The translations under genes were made by a program, and so were the position numbers. From Cinclus cinclus (lineage: Eukaryota; Chordata; Aves; Passeriformes; Cinclidae), in assembly GCF_963662255.1 (NCBI RefSeq), contig NC_085047.1, forward strand, positions 17,838,924-17,902,923: DNA of 64,000 bases, read 5' to 3'. The notes under the pieces were generated by a model. That model had not been told where the DNA came from. It saw only the letters and a program-made list of their open reading frames with translations, and did no database searches. Of the stretch, positions 35,984 to 50,196 are shown piece after piece (position 1 is the first letter of the stretch; each line of letters opens with the position of its first letter).

Positions 35984-36830
35984 CCTGCTAGATAATCAAA
36001 GTGAGGAGTAAACACCATAGCTGGAAAAAGCAGAAAAGGACCAGGAGAAGAATATCCAGTCACCAAACAAGTTATCAGGCAATAAACCATACACAATATA
36101 AATAATCTGTTTCCCAAACAACTAAATCTTTATTTTTCTAATGGCCATTATATGGTTAATTATCAGTAGTAAAATCTCTGGATTTCCTTTTCTACACAGC
36201 ATTAGTAGTAAGAAATATATAAGGGACTCTGCAGAAAGCAATACAAAGGAGTTATATACACAGGCACCTTCTGTGGAGCAAGAACAGAACCTCATCTAAT
36301 AAGGAAGGGCTATCTACAAACCAGAAGACCATGGTAATACAATATTAGCTCAGACTTAGTTTAGCTGCAGCCTTTCCACAAGGTAGGCTAGCCAACTTAT
36401 GTATACATATATATTTTAATATAGATATATATAGAGATTTATTATTTTAAAAATAATGTGAACTACCTGTAGTTCCTAGACTAATTTTAAAGAGGCAGTG
36501 TACCTTTCTGAAGCTTCATTTCAGGAAGTATATTAAAAATGGTATATAAAAGACTAGCAGACCCAAGCTCACATATCGAGTCCTGGTATCTTCCTTCTGA
36601 CTTCTTTTTCTAATGCTATAGCTGCCACCTGCATTGACAGCAATGCCTTTAGTCATCTGGATTGCTATTTATGTTGCTGTAATTGCTACCACTAAGTTTA
36701 CTGGATTATAGTGTTAGTAATTGTTGATTATAAATAGCAATAATGTTGCAGTACACTGTCAAAGCCTGCTGCGTTATGAAGATCTAGTCTGTATGTGCAT
36801 GCAGAATTTTGTTGTTTAATCTAAAAGAAC
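35984..36830 (-). ncRNA. Possible terminal exon of an unknown minus-strand noncoding transcript
   Basis: 850 bp of AT-rich sequence, including a TA-rich patch at about 36,398-36,435, upstream (on the minus strand) of the poly(A)-like signal. It has no protein-coding frame. The sharp composition change and the signal are the only support; an AT-rich conserved element or plain intergenic DNA are alternatives. Confidence 0.25.
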
Positions 36831-39800
36831 GTTTCTCAGTCAAAGTGCTTCCCTTGTCAACCCCACCATGTTTTCCAACCACATGGCAAGGGCTCCTCTC
36901 TCTAAAAGGAAGATGTGATGCCTCTCACCCCACACCAAACTCTCAGCAGCCCTTCACACAGCACCTATTCATCCAACTTTGTTTTTATGACATAACCCTT
37001 TCCTCTCACAAAGCCAGTGTCCTTAAGGCTACTAAATATGACTTATTAAAATTAAAACTGACTATTTGAGGAAATGCTTTTAACACATTTTAGTCAAATC
37101 TCCAGCTGGGCCATTTGAGACTCGTGCTCCCCACAGCAGGGAGGGAGCAGAGCACTGCCTGTTGCTGCTGCCCAAGAGCCAAGCCCCAGCCACCAGCAGG
37201 GGATAACGGGAGAAGTATTTGCAGGGAGCACTGTAAAGACCCAGCAAGGTCCAGGGTGCCTTTTGCAACACCCTTTTACAGTCTGCTCCCTGTTTGTCAC
37301 TCACAAAGGCAAAGTGACACTCACATAGGCAGCACCCCTTCCAATGAAAACAGGGATGGAGGGATGAGGCCACTCTTGTAAGCAATACAACTTTGCTCTC
37401 AGCCCAACCCTCGCTGCTCACACCAGATGCCACATCACTTGTGTTCATGACACAGATGTCACTTAACACATTCCCTGCCTGAGGGTTTCTAGAAGCCTCT
37501 TCCCAAATCAGCGATCGCACCCTGATCCGCAGCTGCCCTGCCTCAGGTACCACACCAGTGTTGAGGGGATGCCCCACAGCCTGCAACTTTTCCTGCCAAA
37601 CCAGGATTCAGCTCATGTGACACAGCATAGTTCCACCTGCACAAGTGACCACTTTGCTCCCCTGCACCCCCCAACCAGGCACACGCCACAGGCAGAAACA
37701 ATCTCCAGTGTAAGCTCCAACATCTGGCCAAAAGACATCTGTCAAGAAAAGTGTGGCAATAAATAAACAGTTTCCCCTAATAATTCTGACATTTTGATAT
37801 GGGAGCTAAAAAATACGTATTTGAAAGAAGGATGCCCCCATGGAACAGGATGCTCTTGCAGTGTTAGGGAAGCAATGAAGGAAGTCTGTACCCAAGAGCA
37901 TACCTACACATCCTTGCTGAATTGCATCTTCTGCATCTTTGATTACAAAATAGTAAAGACAGAAAGTTCCTGACTGGTATTTCAAGTGAACTCAGAAGCA
38001 AGCTTAGCTATCCAAGCAGCAGGTATCCTTCTTTGCCTCATCCAGGTACCCACTGGGAGCAGGCAGGAAAGTACCACAAGAAGAGGTACTGGAAAAGCTG
38101 GAAACTGAGCTTTATGGTGCATGATATAAATACTTCTGCCCATATCAGGAAAGCCAGTGTACAGGGACACTGCTTAAAACTCAGTCACTTGAGTCCCTGC
38201 ATCACCACAGAGCATCACTTCACCTTATTTATGCCCTTAAGACATTGCTTTGCCATTGACACAGACTGTGCAAGCACAACACAAGAGAAATGCCCTCTTT
38301 TTTTTATATTTTGTTAAGAATTTTGTGCATGCAAGGGTAAGAAGATCAGAGTTATTTTCAGTTCTGTTAGTAATTCCTCTCCAGCTCTACAGGACTCAAA
38401 GCACATGCTGATACTCAAGAGCAGGGAAAATACAGGAAACACCTTGCTATGCTAGGAGGAAAGGAAAAAAAAGGGCAAATTTTAAGTGAGAAGCAATTAC
38501 ACTGTAAAATCAGATAAATATTCATTGGTACTGGTTGCTCTTGTGTGGTTTTTTGACTACTGAGTAACAGGGTGTAATCTGGAAGAAGTACTCTGGTTGA
38601 TCTGCTGTAAAGTGCAACTTTTTCTGTTACTTTTGTCTCCACTGTAACTTGTTTTTCTTATTCCAGGTAGGGTTCCCAGGGATAAGCAGCACTGAGAAAA
38701 TCAGGGGTTGCATGAAGGATTAAGAGTCTATGAGAGCAGGAGAAAAACTGTGAAACATGGAGGAAAACACTCTTCCTTTCCCAGGCATCACTAAAGTCTA
38801 CATTGAAGGTGAAAGCCAGGGACTCCTGAACATACTGGTTAATTGGCAACTGAAGTGCAGCCTGATAGGCACACACCATATTTCACAGGCTCTGTGTGAC
38901 AACAGGAGGAAAAACTCCTAGCAGTAAGCCAGGGTGATTATTGGGCTTGGGGAAAATAAAAAAAATAATAAAAAAAATTTCATCCCTCCCACAAACTTGG
39001 TTTCCCTTTTTATAGTGCCAGTTCTTCCAATCACAAAGTTGTTGAGGAAATTGCATTTTCTAAACTGGTCTGTTGCCCCCTTCTCCTTTTTAAGCCATTA
39101 AGTATTTTCTCTCTCAAGGCTTGGAGAATGCCAACTTCTGCAGGGCGATGGAGACTCCTCAGGGCAGGAGTCTGTGGAGATACTGCCCTTCAAAGCCAGT
39201 CTTTGGTCAGTACAGGGATTTAGTCAAAGGCTCATACTGGAACTGAACAGACCTGGGTGCCCCATGCATCCAAGCTCCTTGTCATATCCATGCCTGTAAC
39301 TGGGGCCAGATGTCACCTGGAGCAAGCACCTCTAGAAAGCCTCTGCTTTGTGTCCTGCCAGTGGGACCACTTGTCTCAGCTCCTAACACAGCACGCTGTC
39401 CCTGTGCTGCTTTGCTGTGACTCCCTGGGTGTCAGTGCCCAGCTCTGTGCCACCACCTGGAGGAGCTCAACGGGGACACCATGGCAAACAAGGGGCATTG
39501 AACAGCTCCAGTAGCAGGGCCACTGCCACTGCCTGCAGCTGCTCCCTGCTGAGGCCACGGAGCCATGGCTGTGCAGGGCTGGTGCTCGGAGCCTTAGCAG
39601 CCCTGGGAAGTGTTGCTGGCCAGGACGTGGTAGTGTGGGGCTACAAGGGGCTTCCTTGCACTGCAGGAAGCACTAGTGCCACCTGCCACCTGGGTCACGG
39701 GGGCTTTGCCATCGCCTTCCTCACCTCGAGCTTCGTGTGGCCACGTAGAAGAGCAGGGCTGCTGGGTCTGGGGCAGGGTCCCACTAAATGCTGGTGTGGC

Positions 39801-40455
39801 TGGGGTGATCTCTGCCTGGTGCCTGGACCAGTAGAGTGTAAGAGATTTGCTGACACACTTCTGCAACTTCTGGTGAGTGCGGTAAAGCTCTGTCCTATCC
39901 AGGGCACCAGGCACAGCAACCAGGAGTCCAGGCTGAGAGCCTCCTGATGAACCACAACAGGCAGAAAATGAAGGCAACTGCCCAGCTCCAGGGATATGCT
40001 CTCCCCTTTGCTTCCCCACTGGATGCCTATTCCCAGTAACGTGTTCTCACATGGTCTTGTCACCCACAGACTCCTCAATAAACTGTGTCATTGCCCCAGG
40101 TAAACTGGTGCACAGGCAACAGGGGAGTGCACAGCTCTTGCAACACACTGGCCCTGCTCCATTAGTCTCCTAAGTTCTTCAACATTATTTCACTAGTCCT
40201 AGTTTGGAGCTGGAGAGAGTATTGCAGGCACAACCACGGGTCCCTGTCTCAAAGCAGGGACCCGGGGACATCCTGGTCCCTACACTGCCAACACCATTGC
40301 ACGCAGCTTTTCCCATGTCTTCCAAGGAGAGGCTGCAACAGACCCCAGGCAGGAACCTTGCTGCAAGCACAGGTGATGCCTTGCCAGCAGCATCCCACCA
40401 GAGGATAGCCAGGAAAAAGGCTGTTTCCAAGGCAGGAGCTAGCAGAGAGAGAAAA
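36831..40455. other. Intergenic, nothing recognised; GC-rich part from about 39.1 kb
   Basis: The region has no gene that I can support. From about 39.1 to 40.6 kb it is GC-rich and shows overlapping ORFs of 110-176 codons on both strands with low-complexity Cys/Ser/Gly/Trp composition, as in the block at 35 kb. Confidence 0.55.
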
Positions 40456-40492
40456 GCTGCAGCCAAGGGCAGGCTGCAGCCAAGGGCAGGCT
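40456..40492. repeat. 17-bp tandem duplication
   Basis: The word GCTGCAGCCAAGGGCAG is present twice in direct succession, followed by GCT. It lies inside spurious open frames in GC-rich sequence. Confidence 0.88.
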
Positions 40493-43400
40493 CTGGCCCC
40501 TGTTGGCTCTCCAGCCTCTTGCTGTGGCTGGCACAAGCACTGCCTAACAAAATGGATGCTGTTCTCCTTTGGCTTCCTCCTCATAATATGGCTTTACTGA
40601 TGGCCTTGTAGTATCTGAAAAGGGTACCAAGGACAAAGGCTGGCAAGCTGGGTTGGTTTGGGGCTAGGGATTTTTTGGTTTGGTGTTTGTTTTTTTTTCA
40701 CTGTCTGAACTCTGTAAAAAAAAAAAAAAAAATTGAAGGCAACTACTGGATAGAAAACACACCATGAGGAGAAAGGTCTCTTTGAACCTCTCTAATATGG
40801 CTATTAACCATCAATCTGACACACCATTCAAAGAAAGAGGTTTTCAAAGGCATGGAGGAGTCCTGTGGTGAGCAAAGTTGGGCTGGCACTCCTTGAAAAT
40901 CTTGTCTCAGAGTTTATCTGACCATTATTTCTAAGGTTACATTTATAAAAACAGAGAAAATGCTCCTATATCTAATGTCATTTGAGGACACTGTCTTTTT
41001 CTCCTATATCCTAAAATTTTGTACTTAGGCACTGGGGGAATAAACCACCCTCAGAAAGACAGTCAGACACTGGAAAAATCAGCATGGGAAATGGTTGATT
41101 CTCCACTATCAAGAGGCTTATCAGGACAAGTTCAACACCCAACCACGCATCCATCAGGTCTGTGCTGTGTGTAGCTTAACCTGCCTTGGAAATTCTCTAG
41201 CTGATGTCTCCAAGTCCCTTTTGGCTCTGTTACTCTGCACCCAGTAAATACTGCCAAGATCTCAATCCTGTCACTACCCAGGATGTGTTTAATATCCTGT
41301 CTGGCTGTTTTGTTTTCTGCCTTAGCTTGCTGTTTGTCCAGGAACACACACAAACACTTCAGACATCCTATTAAGAGTCAGCTTACACTTTCCTCATGCA
41401 CCACCGAAACCCTGTCTACTTATATAGTCACCCCGAAAAAAGATGAAAATGGGGAGCAGCAAATCAAGAACATAGAGAAATGTCCACCCTGACATTCAAA
41501 GGCTGTCATTGAAAGCTTTCCTTCAACCTTTATCCATCTTGAAAAATGTTGATGGATCTTCTGACAAGTTGATAATGAACAAGAAAACCCCACACTGACA
41601 AGAACCACTGCCTCTTTTAAGTATCCTTTACTGGCTCTTGCCCATGGATTGCATGGGGTGGGCTTTCAAGAAGCATCTGGTTTCTAAAATCTGTGACAAG
41701 CAGCCCCAAGAATTATGTGGTTTACATGAAACATAATTCTGTCTTGAGTCAAAAAAAACAAAACAAGGATAAAATTTAAAAAAAGTCAACCTAGGAGCCT
41801 GGGCCATTTTAAAACAGGCACTCACAAACATCAAGACAAAAGACCTTCAGGAAATACCAACACTACTGTGACAATGATGTGTGATGCTGCATTTCATGTA
41901 ACACAACTGCCCAAGGCTGACCTCCCACCCCCAGCTCCCCTCAGCTGGCTTATGGTGCACAATTAGTGCAGCAACAGAACAGCAGTCATCTACAAGGAAT
42001 GAAAGGAAGTGAACAAAACAGCAGCAGCCACACTGGTCTGGCACATTCACCTACGGATGGCACTGGGAATACATCTGTTCACCATTTCTGCAGTAAGCAA
42101 TTACTTTAGCAACTTAGAAACACAAACAGAAAATGCAGAATTTGATTTATGTAGGTGCTGGTCTTTCCTTACAGGCCTGTCTGCACTCTGAGTTAATCCC
42201 CCCACCCCTATTTATAAATTTCACATGGGTGAAAAAAGACCATCTAGGGGCAGATTTAATTGTGAAAGTCCGTGGCACCCTTCCCCAAATCATGTTTCTT
42301 GATGAAAGCAGTGCTCAGTAACAGTAACAAGGAGATAAAAAATATTTTTACATCAGCAATTACGCCAAGTGCATAGAGCCTTGAGACACCCACCATCACA
42401 ACAGTATCTCAAGGAGACAGATGAAGTTTACAAAAGCAAGTATCTGGTGTTTCCACTGCCAACCTCTGACTAACAACTCAAACCCACAGGGAACTTCTCT
42501 CCCAACACAATCTCTGTCATGCGAAGTGCCTAGAACAGCTTTCAAACACAAGCAGGTGAAAGACACAGAAATTAAAAGCAACATTTTACGAACTGACAAG
42601 ACATGCAGGGCAAAAGGCCTTGGCTACGTGAATCCTGCAGGTGCAACTCAAACTGCAGCAGCTGTCAGCGGGCATCCCTATCCCATCCCTTTGGATGTAG
42701 GGGGGCTGCTGCACAGCTTCCCAATGGCCAGGGTGCCTTTTCTGCAGGGAAAGCCATAATGCTGCATGTCTGATCCCACAGGCTGCCTCCATGTGTGATT
42801 GCTTAGGCGAGGATGTATGAGCAAGGTAACTGGAAAAGCCAAAATTATGTTTATTTGAAGATTTCTTCCGTAATTATGAAAAAAAGTGTAATTGTCTGGG
42901 GATTGACTTGTCCTCCTTTAATAAAGAAATTTAGAAATGTGTGGAGTTTCATTTTGCAAGTTAAGGCTTAGTATGAGTTCATGCGAATGTTACAGATCTA
43001 ATATGCAGTCCTGAAGGGGGTTTAGTTTGGCTTAAGAAAAAAAAAAAGGTGAATTTAAGCCATGCACTGAAAAATGAACCAGGCTAAATTTCCATAAACT
43101 AAATCTATTCTCACAATAAACTGTTAGGAGGAAATAATTTATCAGGTTTCAAAAACCTGCTGGTTGCCTGGCTCTGGTGGGCTTTCCTATAGTGAGCTGG
43201 GACACAACAAAGGCCTGGGAAGCCTGGCTTTGCTGCTCTATCCATGTCCCAGCAGGATCCCAGCCCCTGTGCCTATCTTTTGCAGAAACTGTGTTTGACG
43301 CACAGCCACAGCTCAGGAACACTGTTGTTAAAACACTAATTAAAAAACATTGTGGGTTTTTCAGAGTTATGCAGTAGCTTGGGAAGGTGTGGGATACTAT

Positions 43401-46400
43401 CCATCCTACTGAAAATCTGTGGTATATTTTGCTACTGATGTCTACCAAGTGTTCAGCCTCTCAAAGAAAGAGGAGAGAAAGGCAACATGACTGAAAAAAC
43501 AAGGTGAAAGATTTGCAAATGATGCTTGATGTTCCCAACTTCCTGCAACATAAAGAAAACCATCCACAGAAGAGACCTGCCTCTACCAAATACAAAGCAT
43601 TTTCAGAGGGACAAAAACCCCCAACCAGTTCTTTCTAAACAGCTTCTATGCTGTTCATGTCCCTTATATCTTGATGGAAATGGATTTCTAGCAGCTGAGA
43701 TTTGTGGGATGGTGGTCTGATGCTGGATGATGGATAATGCTGAATACAGATGCATATTTCAGGCATGCCACCACATCCTCCCACAAGCACTGTCAGGTGT
43801 GACAGGCCAGTGCTGCTAAGGGACTGTCATCTACGTCTGAGGCAACCCACAGCATCTAAAAAATTCCATTTGTCTCTTTCTATTTATCTTAAGACTGTTG
43901 AAATATCTGTATTTGTGGTTTTATTCATCAAAAGTACTAAAAAATTGCTCATCTTGCAAAGCACACTGAGTATTTTTGAGTAGTCTAAAAGCCCAGAAAT
44001 TTCTTTTTAAGAATACCTTTTCATCTCATCATTAAAGATGCTTTTAAATCCCTGCTGGAAACCTTTGGCCTTTAACTAGAGAACCATTGTGTCAAGGTGG
44101 AACAGGAAATAGCTATTTTTTTTTGTCTAGGTTCTTTAAACTAGTTGTAGATTAACAGAAGCCACGAAAATGTAGCTACTGCTTTTATATTGACTCTTGT
44201 GTATTATGGTGTTTTCAAGGTTCTCACCCATGAAACGTATAATGAGTAAAATCCTCATAAATTAGCTTTTTTAAAAATGCAACCCTTCATCCCTAAGAGG
44301 TTTCCTTGCTGGCATGGATTTCTGTATGAGAAGTAAGTAGTTACCTTCACTTTGAAAGATCCCAGAGCTCAATTATGTCCTAAATGTGGTGCACTGCAGG
44401 CAGTTACTAGCAAAGATGTTTGGAAAAAATTATGTACCAAGATTAAACAGTCACAAAGCAATTGCTTCTCTCCATTACTTTCCAGTGTAAAAACTATGCC
44501 TTGTGCCAGCCAAGCACAGTATATTTTCTTAAGACATCAAGAACAATTTTCTTAAATACTGATTCAAATAATGATGAGCACTTGATATTATTTATGATGT
44601 ACCTGCAGGGAAGCACTCATTAGCAACACTTACACCACGTGCCAAATACATCTGTCATCTGGGAGTGAATGGGATGGTTGAAAACTGCATCACCCCTTAA
44701 GCAGCTCACACATTACTTCTAACTGAAAAGTTATTGCTACAGTCACTGAAGCAAAACACAGCATCCATTCCAAGCCACAGACTTGAACTGCAATTTCTGC
44801 TTTTTCTTTCAGACTGCTTGGCAAACCTTGCTCTTGAAATTGGAACCTCTTGAAGACAATGAATTGTCCATCTGCTGTGATGGCACTTTCCTCACCACCT
44901 TACTTCTGTTAGAAAACACTGCTCTTCAAAACAAAAGCAAATACAGCCTTGTTGCCACAACCTGTCAATCTCTGTACCACCTACTGACATCTGGAAGCTC
45001 ATGAAGGTCCAACTTCACCACTATGTTCCCAGCTGGGTTTGTTTCACTTTGTATTACACAAATCTATCTAAGCAGCTGCAGGCAAGCACAGATCCCACAC
45101 AAAGTTGTCGAGGCATTGATAAACTTTTTGCCATCCTGAAGTGGAGAGGCTTGTAGCGAAAAGCACCTCCCCCTGCCAGAGCGTGGCTTCATGACAAACA
45201 CCACAGCTGGGAGTCCCAAACCAGATGAATCATCTCAGAATGTAACTAACTGTCTGCCGAGAGATATGTGCAGTGAATGTCCTTCAAATGACATCACTCT
45301 GACCGATGCCAATGGCAATGGTGTGCTGCAGGCTTCCTGAATCAATGACATTGGTTTTGCAAGACTGAAAACACATGAACTCCAAAGCCATTATAAAAGC
45401 CATTATTATTGGATGCCGAAACCAAAACTAAGTGTCTTGAACTATTGACAGATTGGGACTATCTGATTTCCAAATTCTCCTTAACTCCTAAAAACAGCCG
45501 AGTGCTTTAATGACCCAGTGGTGCTGACCAGGAACCCACCCTTGGAAGGAAAGGAATTGATGCTCAGATTGGTCTGACTGAAGGCTGATGGTCTGCTCTA
45601 ACTAGGAAGCCTTTGGCGGGCCATATACAGAACTTGTACTCCAAAGATCCATTCCAAAATCTTCTTTAGATTGGAAGGACACCTCCCAGGATCTCAGGTT
45701 TTCTCTTTCCCACGTTTTTTTCTTAAACTGAATGTTGTTTGATGGCAACACCTGCCTTCTCTTAGTGTGCTGCAATACTAAGCCTGTAATTCTGACTCAA
45801 CTGGCTTGATCTTTGAGTCTATTCCAATTAGTTCCTCATTTCACAGGCTGACAAATAAGCTCAAGTGCTGCTCTATATGGAATACATGCTTTGTATTTTG
45901 TACTTCATATAGGCTGGATTTTCAATTGGAGTTTCAGTTGGGCCAGTAGCCGTGACACTGTGGGCCAGTGCCCTTCTGCTGGACATCTAATGATTCTCCA
46001 ATCACAAAACAACCAATAAAGCCTTGATGAAATTTCAAGTATATTTTAAATACAACTGTATGAGAGCTCTATTTCTTACTGTTGCTATGCCAAGAACAGT
46101 CCACAAAAAAGAATTTGACACTGGATAGAAGGCAGATGTATCTTTCAGGTTTTATTTCATAAAACAAAACAAAACAGAACTTTGCAGCAGAGATAGGAAC
46201 GCATCTTGTGTTTTTTTACCAAGTGCTAGTGTCCTACTGGAGAATCAACAGCTCCATGAGTTGGTGTATAGCATGGCTACTGTATGCCCAGGTATACTGT
46301 GTGTCTCACTCCGTGTTGTCCCATGGTAGGAAAAAAAAGTCTCTCTGAAAGCAGAGTTAGTTGTACATTAAAAAACTCCAGGATGAACAATGAAAGGGAG

Positions 46401-47970
46401 ACAACAAATGGAATAGAGGGGAGAACAGCAGTGTCTAGCAAAGCGCTTGAGTCAGATGATGCCTTTGCACCCTGCGTTTTTCCAGAAGTATTAGTGGAAA
46501 TTTACTTTACCTGACAGTTAAAGAGTTAGTGTAATGCCATGCAGCTGCAAAAAGCAACCTGAGAGCTGGGTAACAAACCAGCAATCTAGATGCACTGAGA
46601 ATTAGCTGAATTCAGCACGTCTTTATTTGGAAGAACCAAATTTAGAGCAGAGGAGAAAAGATGGAACACTTCAAGGAATAAAGATGACTGTTTTAAGGTA
46701 ATTTAGTAATAAAAAAAAAAAGTAAACAGTGACTTCAAGGTCCCTGACTGGGCATCCAATACCGACAGAACATGTATTTCTTAAAATTTCTTCCCCTTTT
46801 TTTGCTCACTGAATCAGAACTTTCCTTCCCCTTCCTTGTGACCTTTACATGGCCTTTAAGGCTGAAGCTTTTCCATTCCTGGTGTTTCTTTGCAGAGATA
46901 ATGACACATACCCAGTAAAGGCAGTGCAAGATTGCATACGTTTCTTCTTTCCTGAGTAAATAGCACATAGATAAAAAAAACCACAAACCTAAAGGTTTCT
47001 CTTCTGCTGCTTTTGACTCAAAGACGGGATATCTGCTCTCATGTGAACACCCAGAGTCTACTGGCTTCATGAAGTCTGTTCTGGAATCTTCTGTGATCAA
47101 AAAATACATTTCAATCAAGGAGGTTTCAGGCATCTAAGGACAGTGAGTGAGGATCCACAACAGCCTAATTTTCAAGCCCCAAGAGGGTAAAATACATGGG
47201 CAGAGCAGACTCCTGGTTTAAACAAGTTTTCAAAGTAGTGGGAACCTACTACCCTTAAGTTTAAGCACTGAGGTCACTTGCTACTTATTTCTAAAAGAGA
47301 AACTGTTTCTGAATAAGTTCTCTTATATACAAAGACTGAAATCATAGCAAAGGCTTCTTCTGCAGGATGATTTTTCTTTTCTTTGTTGACTATCAACAAG
47401 CTTCCCAACTGCAAAGAAGACAAAATCCACAAACACGAAGTAGATACCTAGAAAGCTCAGAAGAAAAGGCAAACTTTTCTTCTGAAGACTAACTGCACCG
47501 AGTCCTGGCTCTTCTCTGTCCCACAATCTCCAGCTTCATGTGATGTAAGTCCATGGAATTCTGGGGCACCTGAATGGATCTGTGGATCTTCTAAACACTG
47601 TCAACAGTGCTGAGCCAGGCTCAGAAGTTTTAAAAAATAAAATTTAAGCTCCCAGTATAGACAGATGTAAGGAAGAACAATTGGGCAAAAGTTCTTTGCA
47701 AAGTAAATGACATTTTCACAATCATTGTGTAGAAGCTGAGTGGATGATCTGACAGAAAACTACAGCTCACAGTTCTGAGGATCCATCTCTGGGTTTTGGC
47801 ATCTTCAATTTTCAGGTGAAAATGAGCTTGTTTAAATATAAATAACCCAACAAGTTCATACTGTAGCTAAAAACAAATTCTGCAAATACTGCTAGCTCAG
47901 CCATATGTTAAAGTAAAAAATCATTTGATGGTAAAAGGAGGTGAAGTATCAGAGAAGCTCCATTTGAATA
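40493..47970. other. Intergenic, nothing recognised
   Basis: 7.5 kb of AT-richer sequence. An AATAAA on the + strand (46,015) and two on the - strand (46,151-46,156 and 46,622-46,627) are close together but no transcript can be built from them. The 73-codon + strand frame at 44,783 follows an acceptor-like tract (TTTTTCTTTCAG) but has no known similarity. Confidence 0.5.
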
Positions 47971-48687
47971 GTATTTATTTGCAATCATTAGTTTTAAACG
48001 GGAAACTTTACAGGCACACGCTAGATAACCAAAATAGAATGAACATAAAGAAATCTATTTAAAGGTCCTTATCAAATATTTCAAATATTTTATTAAATAT
48101 TTTATTCAGTTTCATTATCACAGTTTAATGTACTTTAGCATGTTATACACATGACTTAACATGTGCACTTAAAAGTATCAAATTAGAGGTTTTTGAATGA
48201 AGTATGACATTCTAGAAATGTGCTTATTGACTTAACTACACACGACTAAGAAGGCAGTAGCTCTGTTATACCATTGATGGAGATGAACTATTGTAAGGCA
48301 TATTTATACCAAGCTTTGGAGACAATAAAACCATATACTAGGTCAAAATTGAGTGGAAATACATGTGAGAATAAAAGTTGAAGGATTAGGCTCCAAGAAG
48401 AAAGACCATAGCAAATCAATTGTGTTGAAACTGTCAACAGATTCCTGTTATTAAAAGCAAGCACTGCTGAGAAAGAAGGTTTTTGTAGCATCCAGGTCAG
48501 CAGGATCTGTGTTTTTTTCAAGTGTGATTTTTGAAACCCACACCTTATGGTGTGTAATGTGAAGAAAAGATACCAAAATGCAGGAAGGAAGCTGGAAAAC
48601 TACCATCTGAGAAACTTCAAGTTGTTTTATGAGTGAACACAGGAATGCTTTAGTACAGAGTGTGTGCTGGAAGTCACTGCGCTCCCA

Positions 48688-48740
48688 TGTGTCTATGTGT
48701 ACGTATACACACGTGCAGACACATGCACACACGTGCCTCT
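48688..48740. repeat. CA/TG-rich stretch with ACGTG words
   Basis: About 50 bp of GTGT/ACAC words, including ACACGTGCAGAC and ACACACGTGCCT. It is a degenerate CA/TG microsatellite rather than a clear regulatory site. Confidence 0.6.
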
Positions 48741-50162
48741 CCTGCTTTTGTCACCCTCAAAGACCCAACCACTGACTGGAGTAGAGCCATACTGAGGGGC
48801 AAACAAGGCTTCAGCTGTGGAGCTGAAAAGAGCAGACCAGACCATTACATTTGGGAGCCCAGTCAGTTTTTCTGAAGAGCTGTGGTTTTTCCAGTGGAGT
48901 ATAGTGAGAGTCTGCTGGTATATGCTAACAGCCAAGACCCAGAAACTACAATATAATTCTTCGGAAGAACTCCACAAATGTTAAGCTATTTGTAGTAGTT
49001 TTTAAAATTCCACCTCAATGAAGACCCTAGGTCATGATGACGTGCTTTCCCCAGGAACACCACGCAAACCCAAGATTAAATCCAAGAGCACAGTGGTCCG
49101 TGACTGGGGCTCCCACACTGTCACAGTGCCAACAACAATGCTGCCCCTTAAGGAAGGAGGGTTTCCAGCCTAAGCTTGGGTGTGTTGCTGAGTGGAGATC
49201 TCATGTCAAGTCTTCCTAGATTTCTGCCATCAAAGAACTAGTGGGGGAACATAAAATAGACATCTATCTCACAAGCTTCTTAAAGTTGTCAATTCAGTAC
49301 AGAATACCGAGTATATAAATGACTATGGTAGTACTTTGGTGAGAGCATAAACCTCACTGTACCTTTTCCTTGGAGAATTCAGGGGAGGAGGCATGTAACC
49401 CTTACACAGCCTGAACATGTACTTGCTCATGGCACTCAGTGTCCTGAAGTGCCTCAGCATCCTGGCAGCTGTAGTTGACAGTTCAAAAGTATACAAAGTA
49501 AGGAGAATGCCATGAGTATTGCAAAACATGGCAAATGAGCTCTACAACCTATTAAACAAGCACAGCAAACAAACAGCATATAATGGATAATGTAGGGTAT
49601 ACAACACACAAGTTGCACAGTTATGTTTCCTTGTAAAGTCAGGACTGTGAATGTAAACTCCAGAAGAAGTTTCAAGAGTAGCACGTGGCTTACTCCACAC
49701 CTCTGGAAACATCAGAAGTCCATCACCCTACGAGCACTGCATCTTCTGCTGTTACAGAAACTGATCTCATTGAACCAAGCAGAGCTAGTGGGCCCAGGTC
49801 CTGCAAACTATATGACTGTGGCAGAGGTTAAACAAAAATGCTCCAGCAACATAGTTTGGCTACCACTGTATATTCACTGCACTATGAATAGGTGTCTGCA
49901 CTATATAAATGTCACTCATGGAAAATAAAGCACACAGCGATATACATATGGTATCAATGGCCAAAAAGATTACATGATCAAGCCTGAAAGCAAATGGAAA
50001 TTAACAAAAGTAGTCTTTTAGGAGAGGTAGCCATATTAGACTCAGTATTCAAAAAAAAAAAAAAGGGAGTGCACTCAAAAGGGTTGACATACATTATAGT
50101 GTCTTGTAGACCCATCATGTTTCTGGTTTTCTACATCTTTTTTTGCAAATGTACACGCCCAG

Positions 50163-50196
50163 GCGCACGCGCGCGCACACACACACAAACACACAC
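50163..50196. repeat. Alternating GC/CA dinucleotide tract
   Basis: Strict purine-pyrimidine alternation from 50,163 to about 50,187, first GCGC-rich, then CA-repeat, with CA continuing to 50,196. Such tracts favour left-handed Z-DNA. Confidence 0.85.

Noticed and set aside
35429..35995. 188-codon and overlapping 136-codon plus-strand open frames
   Set aside because: Overlap with each other and with minus-strand frames; no family resemblance or splice support.
37080..37586. 168-codon minus-strand open frame
   Set aside because: No recognisable motif, and the region is typical GC-raised noncoding sequence.
39417..40078. Plus and minus open frames of 127-176 codons
   Set aside because: Mutually overlapping frames in GC-rich sequence; no conserved motif or regulatory context.
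44783..45004. 73-codon plus-strand frame after an acceptor-like TTTCTTTCAG
   Set aside because: No similarity and no partner exon found; acceptor-like tracts are common in AT-rich DNA.
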